A stretch of 64,000 bases of DNA from a bacterium (GTDB lineage: Bacteria; Hinthialibacterota; Hinthialibacteria; OLB16). Location of the stretch: NCBI GenBank assembly GCA_022072055.1, contig JAJVIK010000009.1, forward strand, positions 62,001-126,000, written 5' to 3'. Shown here one piece after another: positions 51,653 through 60,513 of the stretch (positions are counted from its first letter, which is position 1; each line of letters opens with the position of its first letter). The notes below the pieces were generated by a model. The model was not told the DNA's origin. It ran no database searches and saw only the letters and a program-made list of their open reading frames with translations. The position numbers and the translations under genes are program-made.

Positions 51653-52393
51653 CTGTCCGCCTGCCGCCATCCCATCCTCCTCCTGCATGGCCTCTTCGGT
51701 TTCGAGCGGAGACAGATCGGCCCCTTTCGCCTGGAGTATTTCCGAAAAGTGGCTCCTTTTCTGGGGGAGAAGGGTTGCCAGGTCTTCACTGTTCCGGTCC
51801 ACCCCAGCCACACCATCGAACACCGCGCGGGGGAGATCGAGAGGTTTGTCGAATCCCATCCCGCGCTCTCCGCCTCGCCGCTCAATCTGATCGCCCATTC
51901 GATGGGGGGCCTGGAGGCTCGGTTGCTTGCGCGCCGCTGGGGACCTGATAAGGTCCGGAGCGTCACGACATTGGCCACCCCCCATCGCGGGTCGTTCCTC
52001 GCCGACCTCCTCGATGCTCCTCCCGGCATTCGTTCGCTGATCCGTTGGGCCGCGCCCGGCATCCGTGACCTCACCCGCCGTGAAATGGAGCGCTTCAATG
52101 AAGCCAACCCGGATGTCCCGGGGATTCACTACCTCTCGATCGTGGCGGAGGCGTCCTTCCGAACTCGGAGTGTCCCGCTGTGGCCGTTCTACCTGATCCT
52201 CCGCGTGCACTCGGGACCCAATGATGGCCAGGTGAGCGCGGACTCGCAGGAGTGGGGGGAGGTTCTGGAGCGGGTGGCCTCGGATCATGTCCAACTGATC
52301 GGAATGCGTGTGGGCGTTCTCCCGAGTGGTCGCTTCGATCACTTGGCGCTGTATGGAAGGATTGTGGAGGAATTGGCCCGGCGGGGGTGTTGA
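51653..52393 (+). CDS. Alpha/beta-hydrolase lipase lacking a canonical start codon
   Basis: The product matches bacterial triacylglycerol-lipase-type enzymes: oxyanion-hole region HPILLLHGLFGF, nucleophile elbow IAHSMGG, the Asp loop NDGQVS and a late His in FDHLALYG. The conserved N-terminal part lies upstream of the first ATG/GTG/TTG (GTG 51749), in a frame that is open back to the UGA of the receiver gene at 51647-51649. The only plausible starts there are CTG 51653 or ATC 51650, or the protein is made by read-through as a receiver-lipase fusion. Starting at 51749 would remove the HGLFGF motif. Coordinates here use CTG 51653. Confidence 0.7.
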   Translation: MSACRHPILLLHGLFGFERRQIGPFRLEYFRKVAPFLGEKGCQVFTVPVHPSHTIEHRAGEIERFVESHPALSASPLNLIAHSMGGLEARLLARRWGPDKVRSVTTLATPHRGSFLADLLDAPPGIRSLIRWAAPGIRDLTRREMERFNEANPDVPGIHYLSIVAEASFRTRSVPLWPFYLILRVHSGPNDGQVSADSQEWGEVLERVASDHVQLIGMRVGVLPSGRFDHLALYGRIVEELARRGC

Positions 52394-52424
52394 AGGGGGA
52401 CCCGCGCTCCCTTCAATCTCTTCG

Positions 52425-52664
52425 CTACCCTCCGAGAATCACGTCAATCCCGGAATGGATCAACTCCACCTTGGTCTGGGAGATCTTGCCGACGCGCTCC
52501 ATGAGGAGCTCCTTATCCAGCGCCACGACCCGTGAAACGTTGGCAACCGAGTCCTTCGGCGGGCCGGTCATCGAAGCGGTGAGCGGCACGTTCCCCGGCG
52601 CATTAGCCCACTTCAAGTTGCTGGTAAGCGGGACACACACGACAGTCGCGAGGCTTGCTGCTGT
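52425..52664 (-). pseudogene. MazF/PemK-family toxin, 5'-truncated remnant
   Basis: The minus-strand frame encodes the second half of a MazF-type mRNA endonuclease: VVCVPLTSNLKWANAPGNV, then TGPPKDSVANVSRVVALDKE and a C-terminus VGKISQTKVELIHSGIDVIL. The first half with the RRGEIWW-type start is missing; the frame meets a stop a few codons upstream (52665-52667), where hicB-like sequence begins on the other strand. An internal GTG (52640) could start a 71-residue fragment, but the toxin active site would be incomplete. Confidence 0.75.
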
Positions 52665-52824
52665 TCACAGCGTCTCCTGTCCTGGGTTGCCCGGCTGTTG
52701 GTCGCAGGGAGAAACGGAGGCAGAGGCCCTTGAGAATATCCAGGATGCGATCCGCGAATACCTTGAGGCGGTCAAGGAGGTGTATTCGGGTTCGAACATT
52801 CGTGAGGTTGAGGTCCCAGTCTGA
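52660..52824 (+). pseudogene. HicB-like antitoxin, 5'-truncated remnant
   Basis: The plus-strand frame encodes the middle and end of a HicB/UPF0150 domain: SVSCPGLPGCWSQGETEAEA, followed by LENIQDAIREYLEAVKEVY. The usual first beta strand and start codon are absent; upstream in the same frame the sequence is antisense to the mazF remnant. HicB antitoxins neutralise HicA mRNA interferases; no hicA is present. The stop lies 3 bp from the end of the convergent ABC permease gene. Confidence 0.7.
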
Positions 52825-52827
52825 CTC

Positions 52828-53880
52828 CTATATCTGGGAAGCTTCCGCGCTTCCGCTCCCCCCCCTCTCCCCCGGCCTGTGAAATCCGAGCAGCAGCGCG
52901 AGAAGGATCACCAGCGCCTGCACCACCGCGACCATGGCGAAGGGGACTCCGAGCTCCCGCTGAAGCGTGCCTGCGCCCTGCTCCAGCGCGCCGAAAAAGA
53001 ACGCGGTGAACAGCACCGCCAGGGGGTTGAGGCGCGCGAGTAGCGCCACCGCGATGGCCGTGTAGCCGTAACCCGATGGGAAATCATCGTACACCCGGAA
53101 AGTGATCGCGCAGACCTCCACCCCCCCGCCAACCCCCGCAAGCCCGCCGGAAAGCAAGAGAGACAGCGCGAGGATTCGCTTGGGATGATACCCGGCATAC
53201 TCGGAAGCCTCCGGGTTAAACCCCACCGCCCGCATCTTGAAACCCAGCGTGGTCCGCGAAAGCAGCGCCCAAATTCCAATAGCCATGAGGCCCCCCAGGA
53301 GCAGCCCGGCGTGCAGACGCATCCCTTCAAACAAGCGCGGCAAGTGCGCGGTCTCCGCGATCTCAGCCGATTCAGGGAGTCCCGAACCGGGATTCTTGAG
53401 CGGCCCCCGAATCAGTGCGGAGAGCCAGAAAAGCGCGATAAAGTTCAGCATGATCGTGCTGATCACCTCGGGCACATCCCGCCAAGCCCTCAGCGCCCCC
53501 GCGATCCCTCCCCACACCCCGCCCGCCACAAATGCCGCCAGCAGAGTCACCGAAAGAGCTGCAACGGGCGGGAGCTGACCCGCGCGCGTTCCCACGACCG
53601 CCGCACCCAATGCGCCGAGCGCGAATTGCCCCTCGGCCCCGATGTTCAACGCCCCTGTCCGGAAAGCCAGAGCCACCGCCAGTCCGGCGAAGAGCAGCGG
53701 GCAGGTCTTCACCAGCGATTCGGTGATCCGGCGCCGGCTTCCCAGCGCCCCTTGGAGCAAAACTTGGATGCCCTCCAAAGGACTGTCCCCGAAAGGGGAG
53801 AGGCATACGGCGATGAGGAAACCCACCCCCACGAGCACGGCGGCTGGAGCCGCCCAGCCTCGAATCCGCTCCCGGTTCAT
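52828..53880 (-). CDS. ABC transporter permease (nucleoside/BmpA-associated, NupP-like)
   Basis: A 350-residue permease of the branched-chain/ribose-type superfamily: AAPAAVLVGVGFLIAVCLSP, the family motif FRTGALNIGAEGQFALGALG, FVAGGVWGGIAGALRAWRDV and VISTIMLNFIALFWLSALI. Later come MRAVGFNPEASEYAGY and SGGLAGVGGGVEV. It is the NupP-like member that works with a NupQ-like second permease, a double ATPase and a BmpA lipoprotein for nucleoside uptake. Its start overlaps the ATPase stop by 4 bp. No second permease follows; the gene ends 3 bp from the truncated hicB remnant. Confidence 0.88.
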   Translation of the reverse strand: MNRERIRGWAAPAAVLVGVGFLIAVCLSPFGDSPLEGIQVLLQGALGSRRRITESLVKTCPLLFAGLAVALAFRTGALNIGAEGQFALGALGAAVVGTRAGQLPPVAALSVTLLAAFVAGGVWGGIAGALRAWRDVPEVISTIMLNFIALFWLSALIRGPLKNPGSGLPESAEIAETAHLPRLFEGMRLHAGLLLGGLMAIGIWALLSRTTLGFKMRAVGFNPEASEYAGYHPKRILALSLLLSGGLAGVGGGVEVCAITFRVYDDFPSGYGYTAIAVALLARLNPLAVLFTAFFFGALEQGAGTLQRELGVPFAMVAVVQALVILLALLLGFHRPGERGGSGSAEASQI

Positions 53881-55388
53881 GCGGCGCTCAACCCCCCGGA
53901 AACGCCCAGCATGGCCAATCCCAAGGACTCCTCATTCCAGCGCTCGCGGGGAATCGCCTCCAGACACCCCATGCAGATCACCTGGAGGCTGTCGGCCAGC
54001 TCCAGCGCCTCCTCCAGCTCGGTGGTGATCAAGAGTATCGCGGCTCCCGCTTCCGCATCCGCTATCAACGCTCGGTGAACCGCCTCGCGCGCCCCCACAT
54101 CCAGCCCGCGTGTCGGATTCGTGGCCACAAGCAGCCGGTGCGGCCTGGAGATCTCTCGCGCCACCACCACCTTCTGCTGGTTCCCCCCCGAAAGCCTGCC
54201 CGCCGCTTGCTCTGCGTCCGGAGGATGCACCTCGAACCGCCGAATCAGCGCGTCGGCGCACTCCCTGGAGTCCTTTCCGCGCAGCAGCCCATGCCTGGAC
54301 CAGGGGGCTTCGGAAACATCCTTGAGCGCGAGGTTCTCCTGGAGAGTGAACTCCAGAATCAGGCCCGTCCGTTGACGGTCCTCCGAGATGAAGCTGATCC
54401 CCCCCTGGACTCTCTCCCTCACACCCTTCGGAAGCGGGATCCCCGAGAGGCGGATTTGCAGCCCTCGGTCGGATCGGAGTCCAAGCAGATTCTCCGCAAG
54501 CTCCCTCTGGCCGTTCCCCTCAATCCCCGCGATGGCCGTGATCTGCCCGAATGGTATCGCCAGGCTCCAAGGTCCGCGCAGTTTCCCGGAACAAGCCTCC
54601 GAACACACGACATGGAATCCATCCGAGATGGACCCCGAATTCCCCCCCCTCGTGGAGGACTTCACCGGCGGACAAAGGTCGCGACCGATCATGAGACGGG
54701 ATAGCTTCGCGCGGCTGGCCTCCGCGACTGGGAAACAACCGACCGATCTCCCACGCCGCAGCACGCTGACTCGGTCCGCAACTTTCTCAATCTCCTCGAG
54801 CTTGTGGCTGATAAACAGCACGGAGTGTCCCTGCTCGCGGATCCTTCGAAGGAGCTCGAACAGCGATTCGCACTCACGTGGAGTGAGCACCGCTGTCGGC
54901 TCGTCCAGCGCCAACAGACGCGCCCCCTTCCAGAGCGCCTTGAAGATCTCAACCCGCTGCATCTCACCCACTGAGAGCGCGTCCGTCCGCGCCTCCAAGG
55001 GGAAATCGAACCCAAGAAAATCCATCCGTTCGCGAATGGCCCTGAAGTCTCGATTGCCTTGATACAACGAAAACGGATTCTCGCCGAGAAGGATGTTCTC
55101 ACCGACCTCAAGGGTCGGCGCCAGCATGAAATGCTGGTGCACCATCCCAACCCCCGCGCGCTTGGCTTCCCGAGGCGACCGAGGTTTGTAGGGTTTGCCA
55201 TCCAGGAGCATCTCGCCTGAATCCGGCTCGAGCAGTCCATAGAGAATGTTCAGCAGGGTGGTCTTCCCAGCCCCATTCTCACCGAGGAGGGCGTGGATTT
55301 CGCCCTCGTTGACCGCAAGGGAGACCTCCTCAAGCGCGAGGGTTCCGCCATAGCTCTTACGGATGGAGGTGGCTTGGAAGCCGGCCAT
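53877..55388 (-). CDS. ABC transporter double ATP-binding protein (NupO/RbsA-like)
   Basis: A 503-residue protein with two nucleotide-binding domains. The first has Walker A GENGAGKTT (36-44), VGMVHQHFMLAPTLEVGENI, an LSVGEMQRVEI signature and LLALDEPTAVLTP. The second keeps the signature LSGGNQQKV but has IAGIEGNGQREL in place of Walker A and ATNPTRGLD in place of Walker B, as is usual in this family. It energises the adjacent permease for nucleoside (or sugar) uptake. The gene is the first of the pair visible on the minus strand; a BmpA-type binding protein is not seen upstream. Confidence 0.9.
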   Translation of the reverse strand: MAGFQATSIRKSYGGTLALEEVSLAVNEGEIHALLGENGAGKTTLLNILYGLLEPDSGEMLLDGKPYKPRSPREAKRAGVGMVHQHFMLAPTLEVGENILLGENPFSLYQGNRDFRAIRERMDFLGFDFPLEARTDALSVGEMQRVEIFKALWKGARLLALDEPTAVLTPRECESLFELLRRIREQGHSVLFISHKLEEIEKVADRVSVLRRGRSVGCFPVAEASRAKLSRLMIGRDLCPPVKSSTRGGNSGSISDGFHVVCSEACSGKLRGPWSLAIPFGQITAIAGIEGNGQRELAENLLGLRSDRGLQIRLSGIPLPKGVRERVQGGISFISEDRQRTGLILEFTLQENLALKDVSEAPWSRHGLLRGKDSRECADALIRRFEVHPPDAEQAAGRLSGGNQQKVVVAREISRPHRLLVATNPTRGLDVGAREAVHRALIADAEAGAAILLITTELEEALELADSLQVICMGCLEAIPRERWNEESLGLAMLGVSGGLSAA

Positions 55389-55390
55389 GT

Positions 55391-56272
55391 TCAGCGGTCC
55401 TCCGCGAGCTTCCGGAATGCGGAGGGGAAGGGAAGGGCGGAGACTCGCTCCTTCGCCCAGCGGTAGCGGTTGGGGTGACGGCGGAGTTTTTGACGGAAAC
55501 GCCTCAGTAGACCCCCCAGAAACGCTTGATCGATCTCGCCATCCAGGTATTCCCGGAGGAACGCAACGCGGTCGGATTGAGAAAGAGGAACCTTGAGGGA
55601 GGAAAGAAAAATCTCAGCCAAAGCGCGCTCGCGGTTGCCTCGCGACACAGCCCTGCCAATGCGCGCGGTGTGGACATCAATCACCGCCACGGGAATGGCT
55701 TCCGGTGGAAGGTCCCCGGTGTTTCTGGGGACAAAAAAGTGGCGCAGATAAGGGTGAGTGTGGTCGAAACCGGAGCGGTGGAGATTTGCGAGGGTCCTTG
55801 CCGCCGCAAGGAGCAGCGAGCGTTTGAGGACCCGCTTCGAGTGATCCGGCGTCTCGTCGAGCAGCCATTCATCGAGCGCCTGCATGCCGACCAGTTCGGA
55901 GGTGAGCAGAAACGAGTCCACCTCGGACCAGCCCTTCATCCGCGCCCCCCAAGCAACCACGCGTGGGCAAAGAAAGCCCGCCGCCTCAAGCCACTCCAGC
56001 CTCCGTGTCTCGTGCTCCGCGAGGGAATGCGGCTGTTCTCCGCGCAAGAGCTGGAGCCAGGGTCGATTCGCGCCGCGTTTACGGAACACCTTGAGGTAGA
56101 GGCCCCCTTCGGACCCCTCCCGCGCGGGAAGATACAGGACCACTCGATCACGGACCTCCGCGACCTTGACCGCCCCAGTTGGAGCGAGGAAGTCTTCATA
56201 CTTCTGAAGGCCGCGCCACGCGGCCAGGTCGGAAAATGCTTCGCCGAGGCGGAGAAACTCCCGGATTGCCAT
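55391..56272 (-). CDS. LPS core kinase-like protein (WaaP/KdkA/InaA superfamily)
   Basis: A 293-residue protein kinase-fold enzyme. Lys in LYLKVFRKRG is the ATP-binding lysine; LANLHRSGFDHTHPYLRHFF is the catalytic loop in the form used by lipopolysaccharide kinases, and VAVIDVHTARIG corresponds to the metal-binding IDF/DFG-like motif. These kinases phosphorylate heptose or Kdo in the inner LPS core at the cytoplasmic face. This agrees with the lptF-lptG genes elsewhere in the window. It lies 2 bp upstream of the ABC ATPase gene on the same strand, although function is unrelated. Confidence 0.82.
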   Translation of the reverse strand: MAIREFLRLGEAFSDLAAWRGLQKYEDFLAPTGAVKVAEVRDRVVLYLPAREGSEGGLYLKVFRKRGANRPWLQLLRGEQPHSLAEHETRRLEWLEAAGFLCPRVVAWGARMKGWSEVDSFLLTSELVGMQALDEWLLDETPDHSKRVLKRSLLLAAARTLANLHRSGFDHTHPYLRHFFVPRNTGDLPPEAIPVAVIDVHTARIGRAVSRGNRERALAEIFLSSLKVPLSQSDRVAFLREYLDGEIDQAFLGGLLRRFRQKLRRHPNRYRWAKERVSALPFPSAFRKLAEDR

Positions 56273-56450
56273 GCGGCGAGTTTAGGTCAGAGACGTGGAT
56301 TTTGGCACTCGGTGGACTGGGGAAGGGGAAGAGACGGCCTCATTTAGAATCCTCCTCAGTTAGCCCCTTCTTGTCCCAGCTCCCCCTTTCCGGTAAGTTT
56401 CGACCCTGGACAATGGTCCTTCCGGTCCCCCTAGGGAAAAGCGAATCTCC

Positions 56451-57416
56451 ATGAGGCAAACCCCAACCTGCCATTCCTGCGTGGAACGCCAGATGTGGCG
56501 TGTTCTCGAGGTCGCCCTGTCGCGCCCCGATGCGCCCAAGTGGAGCGAACGGGAGCTCGCCGAGGCCAAGGAAGACCTCCTTGCGAGAGCCCGCGAATGG
56601 CTCGCCGAGCAGCCCCTCGACCTCTCTCCGGCGGAGCTCTCCTGGGGACCGATCAAGATGGTCTACGAGAAGACCGGAGTCCACGATCCCTACGCCGAAC
56701 TCAAGGACCGCTCCAACCGCGAGGCCCTCGCGCTCCTTGAGGAAATGCGCGAGTGGATTCACACGGGAGAAGATCCCCTCGAAACCGCCGCGCGCCTCGC
56801 GGTCGCCGGAAACATCATCGACCTCGGCATCCACAAGGACTACGACATCCACGAAAGCATCCGCCGCATCCTGGAGGAGGGCTTTGTGATCGATGACATG
56901 GAGCGCTTCCGCGAGGACCTGGCGGGTGGTGAGACTCGGGGGGAAAACCCGGAAGTCCTCTATATCTGCGACAACGCCGGTGAAATCGCCTTTGACCGTC
57001 TGTTTATCGAAACCCTGATCGAACATTTTCCCCGGACACGCTTCACCGCGACAGTGAACGGCGGACCGGTGCTCAATGATGCTCTTCAGGAGGATGCCGA
57101 GTTTGTCGGCCTCACCGACATCGTTCCGGTCATCGATAACGGCTACGACCTTCTCGGGACAGTCCTCCCGGCCTGCTCTCCCGAGTTCGTGGAGGCCTTC
57201 GAGCGCGCGGACTGGGTCATCAGCAAGGGGCAGGCGAACTACGAAACCCTGGATGGGGTGTCCGACAAGGTGGTCTTTCTGCTCAAGGCCAAGTGCGAAC
57301 CGATCGCCGCGCATGTCGGCGTGGCCATCTATCAAGGGGTCTTTAAGCGCGGCGAGAGCCTGGACCGCGAATCCTCGGAAGCCCTGGCGGGTGCGGCATG
57401 TCCTCCCGCGCGCTGA
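56451..57416 (+). CDS. DUF89-family protein (damage-control phosphatase-like)
   Basis: The 321-residue protein shows the N-terminal CHSCVERQMWRVLEVA and the DUF89 metal-binding core: ICDNAGEIAFDRLF (Cys173 onward), VNGGPVLNDALQEDA, WVISKGQANYETL and VFLLKAKCEPIAAHVGV. Characterised members hydrolyse harmful phosphorylated metabolites using divalent metal, or occur next to pantothenate kinase domains. The physiological substrate is unknown. No obvious ribosome site precedes ATG 56451. The 3' end overlaps the epimerase gene by 19 bp. Confidence 0.88.
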   Translation: MRQTPTCHSCVERQMWRVLEVALSRPDAPKWSERELAEAKEDLLARAREWLAEQPLDLSPAELSWGPIKMVYEKTGVHDPYAELKDRSNREALALLEEMREWIHTGEDPLETAARLAVAGNIIDLGIHKDYDIHESIRRILEEGFVIDDMERFREDLAGGETRGENPEVLYICDNAGEIAFDRLFIETLIEHFPRTRFTATVNGGPVLNDALQEDAEFVGLTDIVPVIDNGYDLLGTVLPACSPEFVEAFERADWVISKGQANYETLDGVSDKVVFLLKAKCEPIAAHVGVAIYQGVFKRGESLDRESSEALAGAACPPAR

Positions 57417-58342
57417 TCACCGGCGGCGCCGGGTTCATCGGCTCGCACCTCGCGCGACGCTTGGTCCGCGACGGAGTTTCCGTCCGAATTCTCGACAACT
57501 TCTCCAGCGGCAAACGGGAGAACCTCGGCAAGCTCGCCTCCGAGGCGGAATGGATCGAGAGCGACATCCGCAACCTTGAGGCCGTGGTCCGCGCCGCGCG
57601 CGGAGTGGATTGCATCTACCACCAAGCCGCGCTCGCCTCGGTTCCGCGCTCGATTGAAGACCCGCTCACCACCCATGAGGTGAATGTCACCGGGACCCTT
57701 CATGTGCTCTTGGGGGCGCGCGAGGCCTCGGTCCCGCGCGTGATCCTGGCCTCCTCCTCCTCGGTTTATGGGGAGACCCCCACTCTCCCCAAGCGCGAGG
57801 ACATGATCCCCTCGCCGGTAAGCCCCTACGCCGCGCAGAAGCTCGCCCTGGAACTCTATGCCCGTCAGTTCTTCCTTCACTACCGGATCGCCACGGTCTG
57901 CCTTCGGTATTTCAACATCTTCGGACCGAACCAGGAGCCCAACAGCCCCTACGCCGCGGTCCTCCCCTGCTTTGTCGCCAGGATTCGTTCGGGGAAGTCC
58001 CCGCTGATTCATGGAGATGGGGCTCAGACACGCGACTTCACTTATGTGGACAACGCCGTGGAGGCCAATGTGCTGGCCGCCCGCGTGGATGGCATCGGCG
58101 GCGAAGTCTTCAATGTCGCCTCCGGTCGTCAAACCACCGTGCGCGCGCTGGCGGAGGGAGTCGCCCAGCGGATGGGGTGCCCGAACGGCATTGAGTGTGG
58201 TCCCGCAAGGCCCGGGGATGTCCTGCATTCTTACGCCGACATCACCAAGGCCAGAGCCACCCTCGGGTATGACCCGCCGGTTTCGTTTGAGACGGGGCTG
58301 GAACGGACCCTCGCGTGGTTTGCGGGCGCGGAGGTCCCCTGA
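57398..58342 (+). CDS. NAD-dependent nucleotide-sugar epimerase/dehydratase
   Basis: An extended SDR enzyme of 314 residues. The Rossmann motif ITGGAGFIGSHLARRL is at residues 7-22; Ser121/122 in ASSSSVYGE, Tyr144 and Lys148 in SPYAAQK complete the catalytic triad; FNIFGPNQEPNSPYAAVLPC and DFTYVDNAVEAN are typical of UDP-N-acetylglucosamine 4-epimerases of the WbpP group. It likely supplies an activated sugar for surface glycans (exact sugar unknown). The start overlaps the DUF89 gene by 19 bp, so they are probably in one operon. Confidence 0.9.
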   Translation: MSSRALITGGAGFIGSHLARRLVRDGVSVRILDNFSSGKRENLGKLASEAEWIESDIRNLEAVVRAARGVDCIYHQAALASVPRSIEDPLTTHEVNVTGTLHVLLGAREASVPRVILASSSSVYGETPTLPKREDMIPSPVSPYAAQKLALELYARQFFLHYRIATVCLRYFNIFGPNQEPNSPYAAVLPCFVARIRSGKSPLIHGDGAQTRDFTYVDNAVEANVLAARVDGIGGEVFNVASGRQTTVRALAEGVAQRMGCPNGIECGPARPGDVLHSYADITKARATLGYDPPVSFETGLERTLAWFAGAEVP

Positions 58343-58367
58343 CCGGCGCGCGGGCGAGACTCCCGTG

Positions 58368-59285
58368 TTATGTCAGCACTCGCTTGGCGAGAACCAGGTT
58401 GCGAGTCCGTTCCGGGTTGTAGTCCCTTTCCCTTGGATCCAAAGAAAAAGTGGTCACGCGCAGCTCCTCGGCGTGGGCCGCCTTCCATCCCCCCAGGGAA
58501 ACTCCAACGTGCCCGATCCTGCCATCGGCGCGGGTGAAGAACAGGAGGTCCCCCGGTAAGAGGGGACCATGCTGTTGGTGTGTGCCCACAATTTCCCCCA
58601 CAAGCATCTGCTCGCTTGAGTCCCTTGGCAGGGTGATCCCTCGGGCGCGGTAGAGTCTCTGAACCAGTCCACTACAGTCGATCCCTTCCAGCCCGGTTCC
58701 GCCCCAGAGATACGGAGACCTATGGAACGGTTCAAGGCCGGTTTCCCACACGGTCAAATCCGCGGTTGTAAAATGGGAATCTCCCCCCGGGAGCGCCTTG
58801 ATCTGCAGGTCCGAATCACGGACCCAGGCCAGGTAACCGCACACAGTCTGACAGAGGAAGTGGCCCGCGTGCCGGTGAATCGGGCGGATGGGGTCCCCCT
58901 CTTCCCAGATTGTCGCCACGGGGGCTTCCTTGGCGGGCGCGCACGCCCCCACCACACGCCTGCGACAGACGGCAAAGAGAGCGGAATTCTTATAGGGCGT
59001 CTCAAGCTGAACCGTGGGCAGAACCTTCACTTGAACATCCAGGGGGGGAAGCCCCGTCCGCGCAAGCAGTCCCTCCAGAGCGCTCTTCATCGCCGGATAA
59101 CAAACCCACCCCGTGACTCGAAGCTCCCCCTCCTCCTCGCTGGTTGCGAGCTCGACCGACTCGATGGTCGGTTGTCTCACCACATCCGCCGCGAAGGCGC
59201 GGAGGAAGCGGTCCAGGTCCTCCCGGGAATTGACTTGGTCCGGATGGAGGCGAACCACCTGATTCTCGACAATCGGGTTTTCCAT
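58368..59285 (-). CDS. NlpC/P60-family peptidoglycan endopeptidase with SH3-like domain
   Basis: The C-terminal half is an NlpC/P60 (C40) domain: catalytic Cys204 in GIDCSGLVQRLYRARG, PRDSSEQMLVGE, LLPGDLLFF and His259 in RIGHVGVSLGG. Before it (about residues 88-165) lies a bacterial SH3-like segment. An N-terminal domain (about 1-85) shows no known similarity. Related proteins cleave D-Glu-Dpm bonds in muropeptides. No signal peptide is visible, so it may act on cytoplasmic muropeptides during recycling. It is 3 bp downstream of the histidine kinase gene on the same strand. Confidence 0.88.
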   Translation of the reverse strand: MENPIVENQVVRLHPDQVNSREDLDRFLRAFAADVVRQPTIESVELATSEEEGELRVTGWVCYPAMKSALEGLLARTGLPPLDVQVKVLPTVQLETPYKNSALFAVCRRRVVGACAPAKEAPVATIWEEGDPIRPIHRHAGHFLCQTVCGYLAWVRDSDLQIKALPGGDSHFTTADLTVWETGLEPFHRSPYLWGGTGLEGIDCSGLVQRLYRARGITLPRDSSEQMLVGEIVGTHQQHGPLLPGDLLFFTRADGRIGHVGVSLGGWKAAHAEELRVTTFSLDPRERDYNPERTRNLVLAKRVLT

Positions 59286-59288
59286 GAT

Positions 59289-60482
59289 TCATTCCTCAAG
59301 CGTGTTGGTGGATGTCGGACGCTCCCGAGGGGCGCCCATGGAGAGCAGACGCTGTCCTTGTGAAAGAATGGGCAGATTCACCGTGATACGTGTCCCCGCC
59401 CCTTCATGACTGGTGATTTCCACTGTTCCCGAGTGCTCCCGGATGCAGCGGTCCACTTGAGCCAGCCCCAACCCCGACCCGGTGTCCTTGGTGGTGAAGC
59501 CGAGCTCGAACACTCGTTCGCGGATCGATCTCGGGATTCCCGGTCCGCTGTCCTCAAACACGATCGAAACGGTCGAGGAATCCACGACTGTCCGGATCAC
59601 AAGTCGTCCGCCGCTCCGCATCGCCTCGATGGCATTCTTGAGGATGTTCAAAAACGCCTTCCGCAAATCAACCTGGTCCGCGAAAACCGTGATATGAATC
59701 TCGGGGGGATAATACTCGGGGACAATCCCGGATTGTTCCAGTTCGGGTCGGAGGAGCTCCAAGGTTTCCTCGATCAGCAGATGAACGGAAACCGGCTCGA
59801 ACTGGGGTCTCCTCGGTCGGGCGGCGTCGAGGAACCGCGTTAACCTCTCGTTCAAATCCTGGATTTCATCCCGGATGATCCGAGTGCTCTTGGTGAGATC
59901 GTCAAGCCCCTGCTTCTTGAGTTGACGCTCGAGCAGTTGGGCGTGAATGTTCATCGAGTTGAGCGGGTTGCGGATGTCGTGCGCGAGGCTTGCGGAGAGG
60001 GTGGCGAGCGCGGCGAGGCGACGGCTCTCGGCCTGTTCCGCCTCGCGCCGCTTTTCATCGGTGACATCCAGTAGAAGGACCAAGGCCCCCCCGAAACGAC
60101 CCTTCTGATCGGATAGCGGCGCGATCTCCAGTCGAAGCGCGCGCGGCTCCGGGTGAAAGATCACCGCCCGCGCGCCGCGAATCGGTTCCCCCGTCCGCAA
60201 ACACTCCCGCACCCGGCTGGCGATATCCTCATCCTGGACAAACCCGCTCATGGGTCTGCCGAAGCAGGAAGCCGGATCGAACGAGAGCAGCTCCCCGGCC
60301 CTGCGGTTGGCGAAGCGCATGGTCTCGGTTTCATCGAACACCAGCACCCCCTCGGTCATGCCATCAAAGATCAACATGAGCAGATCGCGCTCATCCGCCA
60401 TGTCCAGGAGGCAGTCGAGCAAGAACTCTCGGTCGAGCTTGCTTTGCTTCCCAAGAACACGGCTGAGGAATCCGCTACGCAT
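59289..60482 (-). CDS. PAS-domain sensor histidine kinase (NtrB/AtoS-like)
   Basis: A soluble 397-residue kinase. A PAS domain (about 35-145; GMTEGVLVFDETETMRFANR) precedes the HisKA helix with His168 in LSASLAHDIRNPLNSM and the catalytic HATPase domain with N-box ILKNAIEAM, G1 EDSGPGIP and TKDTGSGLGLAQV. There is no membrane helix, so the signal is cytoplasmic. The architecture is that of NtrB/AtoS-type partners of sigma-54 regulators; the regulator at 41835 is the only such protein in the window, but the genes are 16 kb apart and pairing is only a guess. The lone receivers at 15580 and 51191 are other candidates. Confidence 0.92.
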   Translation of the reverse strand: MRSGFLSRVLGKQSKLDREFLLDCLLDMADERDLLMLIFDGMTEGVLVFDETETMRFANRRAGELLSFDPASCFGRPMSGFVQDEDIASRVRECLRTGEPIRGARAVIFHPEPRALRLEIAPLSDQKGRFGGALVLLLDVTDEKRREAEQAESRRLAALATLSASLAHDIRNPLNSMNIHAQLLERQLKKQGLDDLTKSTRIIRDEIQDLNERLTRFLDAARPRRPQFEPVSVHLLIEETLELLRPELEQSGIVPEYYPPEIHITVFADQVDLRKAFLNILKNAIEAMRSGGRLVIRTVVDSSTVSIVFEDSGPGIPRSIRERVFELGFTTKDTGSGLGLAQVDRCIREHSGTVEITSHEGAGTRITVNLPILSQGQRLLSMGAPRERPTSTNTLEE

Positions 60483-60513
60483 CGGGATTGTTGGAAGTTT
60501 TTGTCAGGGGAAG

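Noticed and set aside
56273-56450. TTGGCAC as a sigma-54 promoter before the DUF89 gene
   Set aside because: A -24-like TTGGCAC is present but no GC/TGC -12 element lies at the required spacing.
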